The position numbers and the translations under genes were made by a program. DNA of 11,388 bases from an uncultured Pelosinus sp. (GTDB taxonomy: Bacteria > Bacillota > Negativicutes > UMGS1260): positions 1 to 11,388 of the forward strand of contig URQW01000081.1 in the NCBI GenBank assembly GCA_900550105.1, read 5' to 3'. Positions within the stretch are counted from its first letter, which is position 1, and the number at the start of each line of letters is the position of its first letter. Positions 6,551-11,388 of the stretch are shown one piece after another. The notes under the pieces were generated by a model. That model searched no databases. It saw nothing but the letters and a program-made list of their open reading frames with translations, and was not told the DNA's origin.

Positions 6551-7696
6551 TCACTGCAAACTTAAAATCTGCTGATACACCTTGGGGAGGGCACTTTCCC
6601 GCCGATCTACTACAGGAAGATAAATATTCACTTTCGTGCCACCGCTGCCTGCAGCATTTATATTAATAAAACCGCCATGTTCCGTAATAATTCGATGAGC
6701 TATAGGCAACCCCAATCCCATATGATCAAGTTTTGATGTATAAAAAGGTTCAAAAATCTTAGAAAGAATTTCCGGCGTAACACCAGGTCCCGTATCATTG
6801 ATGGACACAACAATCATATTTAGATCGGCATGCAACCATGATTTCAATGTAATCACACCGTCTTCGGGCATAGCTTCCAATGCATTTTGAATAATATTTA
6901 CAAAAGCCTGTTGCAATAAATTGGGATCAGCATGTAAAACTGGCAAGCTTTCCGCCAACCGCTTATCAATCTCGATATTTTCTCCGCCAAAATCACGAAA
7001 ATTCAGCAGCAAAGCCTCTTCTAAAATCCGATTTATTGCTACCGCATTTTGCTTGGCTACTGGCGGTTTGGCAAATAAGACAAGATCTTTAATCACTTGA
7101 TTAATATAAGTCGTCTCGCCTAATAAAACTTCTAACACTTCGCGTTTTACTACATATTGTTCATCCTGCAAGCGGTTCATCATGACCTGTAAATAGCCGC
7201 TAATCGTTGTCAAAGGCGTTCGAATATGATGAGCGACTCCTGCCGCCAGTTCACCTAATGACAACAGCATTTGCGTCGTCTGGATTTGCTTAAACGCCGC
7301 ATGCACAGCCGTAACATCTTGAAGAATCACAATATAACCCATAAAAGCCCCTAGTGTACTATGAAGCCGCAGTGTATCAATGTGAACATAGCTACACCCT
7401 TCAGCAGTTTTCAGCTTAACACTGGCCGAATAGTCTTCATAACGACTCACGCGAAAAACTCTAGTAAATTTTTCACCTAAATGTTGAAAAGCCCGCTCCG
7501 CTTTTAAGCCAATCACCTGGGACCGTTTTACAAAACAAATCTGTTCTGCTTCTTGATTTATATCCATCACATATCGTTCCTGGTTTAGATATAAAATTCC
7601 CGATTTCGCAGCATTAAGGTATTCCCGTTCGTTATCCGCAATCAGCTCTGGCATGCCTTTGCCTAAAAAATCTGTCGCAATCACGGCTATCACCAC
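6551..7696 (-). CDS. Soluble PAS-domain sensor histidine kinase
   Basis: The protein has 381 aa and no membrane segment. A PAS-type sensor domain (about 27-135) ends in the usual LQDVTA junction. A HisKA dimerisation domain follows, with phospho-acceptor His156 in GVAHHIRTPLTTI. The HATPase region has the N-box (NIIQNALEAM, 267-276), G1 DTGPG (301-305), F-box FEPFYTSK (315-322) and G2 GLGL (327-330). It resembles NtrB- and sporulation-kinase-like cytoplasmic kinases. The residue after His156 is histidine, where Glu or Asp is usual. No response regulator is in the window, so it is an orphan here. The start is one of two tandem GTG codons (7696 or 7693), with AAGGA about nine bases before the first. 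The 5' untranslated sequence can pair with the start region. It has its own promoter; polA follows at 84 bases. Confidence 0.88.
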   Translation of the reverse strand: MVIAVIATDFLGKGMPELIADNEREYLNAAKSGILYLNQERYVMDINQEAEQICFVKRSQVIGLKAERAFQHLGEKFTRVFRVSRYEDYSASVKLKTAEGCSYVHIDTLRLHSTLGAFMGYIVILQDVTAVHAAFKQIQTTQMLLSLGELAAGVAHHIRTPLTTISGYLQVMMNRLQDEQYVVKREVLEVLLGETTYINQVIKDLVLFAKPPVAKQNAVAINRILEEALLLNFRDFGGENIEIDKRLAESLPVLHADPNLLQQAFVNIIQNALEAMPEDGVITLKSWLHADLNMIVVSINDTGPGVTPEILSKIFEPFYTSKLDHMGLGLPIAHRIITEHGGFININAAGSGGTKVNIYLPVVDRRESALPKVYQQILSLQ

Positions 7697-7923
7697 CTAT
7701 AGGATTCCTTTTTTCAGGTGATGATAACATTCTTGTAAAATATTGTATCTCCTGCTAAATGACTTGACAAAAAAAACAAACAAATCCGACAAAAGCAGTA
7801 AAAATAAAATGTCATCAGCAATAAGTCTGTCGAATCGCTTATAAACTCAACCGTTCTCTCTTATTTATTTATGCCTTTTCTGTCTTTTTTTATGACATCT
7901 AGTCGATAAAAAACTATGTAATA
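7697..7923. other. AT-rich intergenic region with Spo0A-box-like sequences
   Basis: No gene is seen here. Besides the kinase promoter, the region holds three sequences resembling the Spo0A box (TGTCGAA; TTTGTCRAA). TGTCGAA occurs on the plus strand at 7828-7834, inside a weak inverted repeat (ATAAG/CTTAT). TTTTGTCGGA lies on the minus strand at 7794-7785, and TTTGTCAAG on the minus strand over the kinase -35 box (7772-7764). The region is very AT-rich, so near matches can arise by chance. Confidence 0.35.
7742..7770 (-). promoter_or_regulatory. Promoter of the histidine kinase gene (and possibly the polA row)
   Basis: TTGTCA (7770-7765) and TACAAT (7747-7742) are 17 bases apart, each one base off consensus. 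The predicted start is near 7735, about 38 bases before the GTG. Because I found no strong promoter between the kinase and polA, this promoter may serve the whole row down to the esterase. Confidence 0.7.
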
Positions 7924-7959
7924 AATAAAAAAACAGGCAAGAGATCCGCATCTCTTGCC
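7924..7959 (-). terminator. Intrinsic terminator closing the reductase unit
   Basis: On the minus strand GGCAAGAGAT (7959-7950) pairs perfectly with ATCTCTTGCC (7945-7936) around the four-base loop GCGG, then TGTTTTTTTATTT follows. This is a strong rho-independent terminator nine bases after the stop codon of the unknown gene. Confidence 0.93.
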
Positions 7960-7967
7960 CTTCAAAC

Positions 7968-8630
7968 TTATTTTGCAATTTCAAAACGATCCACGCTCTG
8001 CCCATCTGTTTTGCGAGCAGTCTGGCGACAAGTGAAAGCAGGATTCATAGCTTTAACAAAAGCATTCAGCCATACTTCATAAAATCCATCCATCACGTTT
8101 ACTGCAATACCAGCGCGCTTCCAATTCACTTCAGCTAAGTTTTCAGCACTTTGCCAAATAACGCTTGCCGCACTTTCCTCAACAAGTTCATCGCTTTGAT
8201 CGCAAGGCATTCCATTTAAACGGTAATCGCTAAGCGCTGTAAAAATGCCTTCGGCGGATGCCGTGTCATATTTCCCGGCAAGCTTCGCCGCATTGCCGCA
8301 AGCCTCGCCATGCTCGGCAAAACACGCTTGAATCCATTCTGAAGCATTATCACAGCTATCTAGGAGTTCCTTAATGAAAGCAGCTTCTCTTGACTGCGCT
8401 AAGTGAATCTGGCGTTGTAGCCAACCGTGAATATTGCTTGTATCAATCAAGTCTTCCAGCGGCGTATCGCCGGGAGGCGTTCCATAGGCTTGCCAAACAA
8501 GGCTGCGGAGTTCTTCAGCTGTGTCGCCACAAACCTCACTAGCTTGATGAAAGAGAAGTGTTTCCCTCTCATTTACCAATTGAATCTTACTGTAAAGCCA
8601 AAAATGAATATGACCTAAAAATGCGCTCAT
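7968..8630 (-). CDS. Unrecognised 220-aa protein with an internal duplication, coupled to the siroheme reductase
   Basis: I do not recognise the family with confidence. The start is ATG 8630: AAGGAGGAG lies just before it and the reductase stop ends one base upstream, so the two are translationally coupled. A longer frame from a TTG at 8648 is rejected. The protein is predominantly helical, soluble and rich in Trp and Cys (Cys34, 93, 103, 111, 143, 201). Residues 8-34 and 67-93 align without a gap: both begin IHxWL, share Ile and Leu at the same spacing and an RE pair, and end with Cys (34 and 93). This points to two copies of a roughly 60-residue unit. The C-terminal 120 residues show no repeat. 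One-base spacing to the reductase gene argues for a partner, maturation or electron-transfer role, but no direct evidence exists. A terminator follows. Confidence 0.8.
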   Translation of the reverse strand: MSAFLGHIHFWLYSKIQLVNERETLLFHQASEVCGDTAEELRSLVWQAYGTPPGDTPLEDLIDTSNIHGWLQRQIHLAQSREAAFIKELLDSCDNASEWIQACFAEHGEACGNAAKLAGKYDTASAEGIFTALSDYRLNGMPCDQSDELVEESAASVIWQSAENLAEVNWKRAGIAVNVMDGFYEVWLNAFVKAMNPAFTCRQTARKTDGQSVDRFEIAK

Positions 8631-8631
8631 C

Positions 8632-9591
8632 TTACTCCTCCTTGCCAATCACTTTATTTAATTCTTTTACAAGCTCTGTTACATCAACGCCATGGATAGA
8701 CGCCGCCTGAGAAATTGGTTCCGCTGTAGCAGAGGGACAACCAAGGCACCCCATGCCAAAACCTCGTAAAGTCGGTACAGTCTGAGGATAAACTCGGATA
8801 ATATCACTAATCACACTATCTGGCGCAATGGGATCACCAATTACTAGCGTTCCCTCAGTCAACCCGCCAGGAACAGGCTGAAGCTTTTCTTCACTCATGT
8901 TTGGCTCTGCATCTTCCGCACTAACCCCTTGATAGAAAGCAGCCAAAACATCCGCCTTGAATTTCTTAAAACCGATTCGGTCAATAAACTGACCAATCCG
9001 TTCAATGTCAGCATGCTTTTCATAATAAGATAAAACAACTGATACAATTTGCAAAACTTCTTCGTGAGAAAGATCACTGATTAAGAGTTCGCCGATACGA
9101 GGATGGGCTCCCGCACTGCCGCCTACATAAACATTCCAGCCTGCATCAGTGCCGAGAACGCCAATATCCTTAATATAAATTTCCGAACAGGAATTCGGAC
9201 AGCCAGCTACGCCCATTTTCAAGCGCGAAGGCATTTCTTTCTTATGATACAGTCGATCTAATTCCAGGCCTAGTTTCACACTGTCTTGTTTGCCTCGTTT
9301 ACAAAAAGAAATGCCAGGGCAAACTTTAATGCTACGAACACAGTTGGCAAAACCAATGGCCGGCTCTACACCGAGCTCCTGCCAAGCTGACTCAATATCT
9401 TCCGCCTGTAGGCTTGTAATCATAATCCGCTGCGCTGAGGTGCATTTTAAAACACCATGATATTTTTCTGCTACATCAGCTAATTTACGAAGAAACTCCG
9501 GTTTGACAAAGCCACCGGGAATATGTGGCGTAATGGCGTAAGTCCGTTTTCCGTTACGAATCTTTTGCAAATTTGCGCCTTTCGGTAACAT
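8632..9591 (-). CDS. Small siroheme/4Fe-4S sulfite/nitrite reductase-like protein with C-terminal DUF1858
   Basis: The protein has 319 aa. Residues about 1-75 form the ferredoxin-like half domain of nitrite/sulfite reductases. Residues about 85-220 are the siroheme/4Fe-4S domain, with cluster cysteines in CPGISFC (Cys91, Cys97) and AGCPNSC (Cys131, Cys135). Residues about 253-315 match DUF1858, a redox-disulfide domain seen next to hybrid-cluster proteins, with Cys282-x-x-Cys285. It is about half the length of assimilatory reductases and lacks an extra ferredoxin domain, so it belongs to the small siroheme reductase-like group whose substrate is often unknown. The start is ATG 9591 with AAAGGAGGAG five bases upstream; an in-frame GTG at 9630 is rejected because that binding site would lie inside the frame. 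It is probably activated by the adjacent Crp-type regulator. Confidence 0.88.
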   Translation of the reverse strand: MLPKGANLQKIRNGKRTYAITPHIPGGFVKPEFLRKLADVAEKYHGVLKCTSAQRIMITSLQAEDIESAWQELGVEPAIGFANCVRSIKVCPGISFCKRGKQDSVKLGLELDRLYHKKEMPSRLKMGVAGCPNSCSEIYIKDIGVLGTDAGWNVYVGGSAGAHPRIGELLISDLSHEEVLQIVSVVLSYYEKHADIERIGQFIDRIGFKKFKADVLAAFYQGVSAEDAEPNMSEEKLQPVPGGLTEGTLVIGDPIAPDSVISDIIRVYPQTVPTLRGFGMGCLGCPSATAEPISQAASIHGVDVTELVKELNKVIGKEE

Positions 9592-9618
9592 GAAAACTCC
9601 TCCTTTTATTTCAGCTTG

Positions 9619-9643
9619 AAACCGCTGCACTTACTAGCGGTTT
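9619..9643 (-). repeat. Hairpin in the leader of the reductase transcript
   Basis: AAACCGCT and AGCGGTTT (9619-9626 and 9636-9643) pair perfectly around nine bases. On the minus transcript it lies between the predicted start and the ribosome binding site (12 bases away) and has no T-run after it, so it is not a terminator in that direction. It could stabilise the mRNA. On the plus strand it is followed by TTTTT, but no plus-strand gene is present. Confidence 0.5.
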
Positions 9644-9678
9644 TTATCATGCAAGTAGTATAAACTGTCTATGGGTAC

Positions 9679-9707
9679 ATTATAAGAGAAAACCAGTACA
9701 AAAAAAC
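9679..9707 (-). promoter_or_regulatory. Promoter of the reductase gene, weak -35
   Basis: A perfect TATAAT (9684-9679) has only GTTTTT (9707-9702) at the 17-base distance, so the promoter should need an activator. The predicted start is near 9672, which gives a leader of about 80 bases. The Crp-type palindrome upstream fits this reading. Confidence 0.65.
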
Positions 9708-9727
9708 GGAAATAGGTCACATGCTAC

Positions 9728-9743
9728 TGTGATATTTATCACA
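9728..9743 (-). promoter_or_regulatory. Crp-type operator TGTGA-N6-TCACA
   Basis: TGTGATAAATATCACA (minus-strand reading) is a perfect palindrome with 7-base arms and equals the E. coli CRP half-site consensus. Its centre is about 63 bases before the predicted start of the reductase transcript, close to the class I activator position. It overlaps the TGA stop of the Crp-family gene. A second TGTGA half-site lies at 9721-9717, which would centre near -41. Confidence 0.8.
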
Positions 9744-10416
9744 AGGAATTTTCCAGCTTGTCCATATCAAGGATAATAATTTTATGTTCGATAAGATCAA
9801 TCGTCCGTTCTTTTTTCAAAGATCCTAAAGCGCGCGTAACGGTTTCCCGCGAAGTCCCCACTAAATTGGCTAAATCTTGCCGCGTCATGTCAAGGTCAAT
9901 TTCCACCCCAGCTTTTGTAGGCTTCCCATACTGCCTAGCTAGCTTTGCTAAGTTTTGGCCAGTACGTACATAGGTATCGGAAAAAGCCAGAGTTTTTATC
10001 TTCATTTGCGCATTCAACAGTTTTTGCGTCAGCACCTTAATAATATGTAACGAAATCGTGGGATGACTCATAACCGCTTTCTCAAGTTCTTTATTTTGAA
10101 TCATCCCAATTACAGAATCCTCTAAAGCCACAGCTGTAGCTGGATAGCCGCCCCGGCGAAATAATAGAGCTTCGGCAAAAACTTCGCCTGGCCCTAAAAT
10201 ATTAATAATATGCTCACGCCCGTCAGAAGAAGCCTGGACAATTTTTACTTTACCTGATTTTACGTAGTAAAAACCCTCACCTGGTTCCCCTTCCATAAAA
10301 ATAATCATACTTTTTTTATAATTTCGCGTTACCGTAAGCTCAGCAATCAGGGCTAACTCTGTCTCACCGAGTTCCTCAAAGACAGGAATATTTTTCAAAA
10401 AATCCCATAAAGCCAT
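9739..10416 (-). CDS. Crp/Fnr-family transcriptional regulator
   Basis: The protein has 225 aa. A cyclic-nucleotide-binding-like beta-barrel (about 10-115, with FMEGEPGEGFYYVKSGKVKI and the GPGEVFAE turn) is followed by the dimer helix (about 117-148) and a C-terminal winged helix (about 150-220). The recognition helix reads TSRETVTRAL, with Arg190, Glu191 and Arg195 at the places of CRP Arg180, Glu181 and Arg185, so TGTGA half-sites are expected. The Arg-Ser pair that holds the cAMP phosphate in CRP is replaced (YPATA), so cAMP is unlikely. There is no cysteine at all, which rules out an Fnr-type Fe-S cluster and a CooA-like heme thiolate. The ligand is unknown. The start ATG 10416 has GGAGGAG six bases upstream. 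It is 26 bases after the DUF445 gene, so the two may be co-transcribed. Confidence 0.93.
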   Translation of the reverse strand: MALWDFLKNIPVFEELGETELALIAELTVTRNYKKSMIIFMEGEPGEGFYYVKSGKVKIVQASSDGREHIINILGPGEVFAEALLFRRGGYPATAVALEDSVIGMIQNKELEKAVMSHPTISLHIIKVLTQKLLNAQMKIKTLAFSDTYVRTGQNLAKLARQYGKPTKAGVEIDLDMTRQDLANLVGTSRETVTRALGSLKKERTIDLIEHKIIILDMDKLENSL

Positions 10417-10442
10417 ATTCTTCTCCTCCGGGCTTTTATTAT

Positions 10443-11388
10443 CTAATTATAAAAGCAGTGCAAAAAAAGGGATAGTACGAGTCCAACAAATCCGCCCACC
10501 AATGCACCGTTAATTCGCACCCACTGTAAATCAGCGCCTACCTTTTCTTCGATTAGTTGATTGAGCCTCGCGTCTGACAAATGAGTCAGCACTTCATAGA
10601 CTAGCTCGCCGATCCATTGGTGATGGCTGCTAACAAGTTTCTGCAAGAATTCCTGAACGAGTAGCTCAGCCTGAGACTGGCGCGGCGAATCTTGCAAAAA
10701 GCGGGACCAAAACCTTTCTAGCTCTAATACAATCCAGGCCGTAACCGGTCGCGAGAGTAAATCAGCTTTCCCCTGTTTTGTCGCTCTATTTTGCGGTGAT
10801 ACATCTTCAATCAAGCTTGTCACCAATCGGTCAGTCAGATCACTAAAATTAATTTCGGCCACAAGCTCTCTCTGCCACGCTAAAAAAGAGCGTTGTTTCT
10901 CTTCTTGTTCAGAAAGATTCCGGAAAATTTCATAAACCTCACCCCTTAGCCATAAACGTACTGGATGCTCCGGGTTTTCCATCGCTTTTAGCATCACAAT
11001 CAGTTCTTCCTGCAGCGCCCGCGCCGCATCAGCAAAATTAATCATATTAAAAGCTTTCGCTCCCTCATACAAGAGGGACTTCAGCCAGCCAAAAGCATCG
11101 TTAGATTGCGGTTTACTGGTCATTTCGCCATAAGCCGTTAAAAACTTCTCCATCTTTTTCCGTGTTTGCGGCAAAGCAATTTCTTTCTGAACCTGCTGCA
11201 AAAGGAAAAGTACCAGAGCTTGCTCTTGACCATTCTCAAGCACCTTAATACCGCTGTGACACAAAAAACCCAGGCCGTTCCAGTCTGCTAGATGCCGATC
11301 AAGCCAAACTTTTAACTGTTTTTCCACTTTTTCGCCGGCAATGCCTTGCAAAAGAGAAGCTATTTTTTGCTGCAACCACTGACGCAGC
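10443..11388 (-). CDS. DUF445 family membrane protein, N-terminus outside the window
   Basis: About 314 residues are visible. The frame is open through the window edge (it continues upstream of a TTG at 11375), so the true start is outside; DUF445 proteins usually have about 400 aa and an N-terminal membrane segment. The visible part is a long helical, charged region that would lie outside the bilayer. It ends in the family hallmark ADLQWVRINGALVGGFVG, followed by a C-terminal membrane helix with only about four residues beyond it. The molecular role of DUF445 proteins is not well defined. The TAG stop lies 26 bases before the Crp-family gene. I see no terminator between them, which allows co-transcription, though a functional link is not shown. 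Confidence 0.85.
   Translation of the reverse strand, partial: LRQWLQQKIASLLQGIAGEKVEKQLKVWLDRHLADWNGLGFLCHSGIKVLENGQEQALVLFLLQQVQKEIALPQTRKKMEKFLTAYGEMTSKPQSNDAFGWLKSLLYEGAKAFNMINFADAARALQEELIVMLKAMENPEHPVRLWLRGEVYEIFRNLSEQEEKQRSFLAWQRELVAEINFSDLTDRLVTSLIEDVSPQNRATKQGKADLLSRPVTAWIVLELERFWSRFLQDSPRQSQAELLVQEFLQKLVSSHHQWIGELVYEVLTHLSDARLNQLIEEKVGADLQWVRINGALVGGFVGLVLSLFLHCFYN

Noticed and set aside
8631..8648. TTG start for the unknown protein
   Set aside because: The codons lie inside the reductase gene and over the AAGGAGGAG binding site of ATG 8630.
9619..9648. Plus-strand terminator (hairpin plus TTTTT)
   Set aside because: No plus-strand gene precedes it; on the transcribed strand it has no T-run, so it is listed only as a leader hairpin.

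Overview
The window looks like chromosomal DNA of a low-to-medium GC Bacillota. Evidence: strong AGGAGG-type ribosome binding sites, consensus TTGACA/TATAAT promoters, an RNA leader of the PyrR-attenuator type before pyrB, and a tightly packed polA-mutM-coaE-lytic transglycosylase row. The gene content fits a Clostridia/Negativicutes-type anaerobe; the lineage is inference from style and content, not from a marker gene. Every gene I accept lies on the minus strand, so the window reads in transcription order from its right end to its left end.

Right end (11388 to about 7924): a DUF445 membrane protein, cut by the window edge, is followed by a Crp/Fnr-family regulator. Next come a small siroheme/4Fe-4S sulfite/nitrite reductase-like protein with a C-terminal DUF1858 domain, and an unrecognised protein of 220 aa translated one base after it. 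A perfect TGTGA-N6-TCACA palindrome overlaps the regulator's stop codon and lies about 63 bp before the probable start point of the reductase transcript. The regulator's recognition helix carries the R-E-x3-R pattern of CRP, so it probably controls the two genes downstream. A strong terminator closes this unit. The unrecognised protein contains two copies of a roughly 60-residue unit. This regulator, site and two-gene set is the least described part of the window.

Middle (7770 to 1127): a soluble PAS-histidine kinase with its own promoter heads a housekeeping row of polA, mutM, coaE, a membrane-anchored lytic transglycosylase and an SGNH/GDSL esterase. Spacing is tight from polA on: 13 and 15 bases, a 4-base overlap, then 33 bases. 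DNA repair (PolA and MutM), coenzyme A synthesis and cell-wall turnover are thus probably co-transcribed. The AT-rich region before the kinase holds several Spo0A-box-like sequences. The kinase H-box has histidine where an acidic residue normally follows the phospho-accepting histidine.

Left end (1108 to 1): a consensus promoter drives two tandem tRNA-Leu genes (anticodons CAG and GAG, both with encoded CCA), which end at a hairpin terminator. A 53-aa protein of unknown function follows. Next is the pyrB promoter and leader, with a PyrR-binding hairpin, an attenuator terminator and a possible 15-codon leader peptide lying across the terminator. The last feature is the beginning of pyrB (aspartate carbamoyltransferase), cut by the window edge. 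I saw no insertion sequences, CRISPR arrays, integrases or phage genes.
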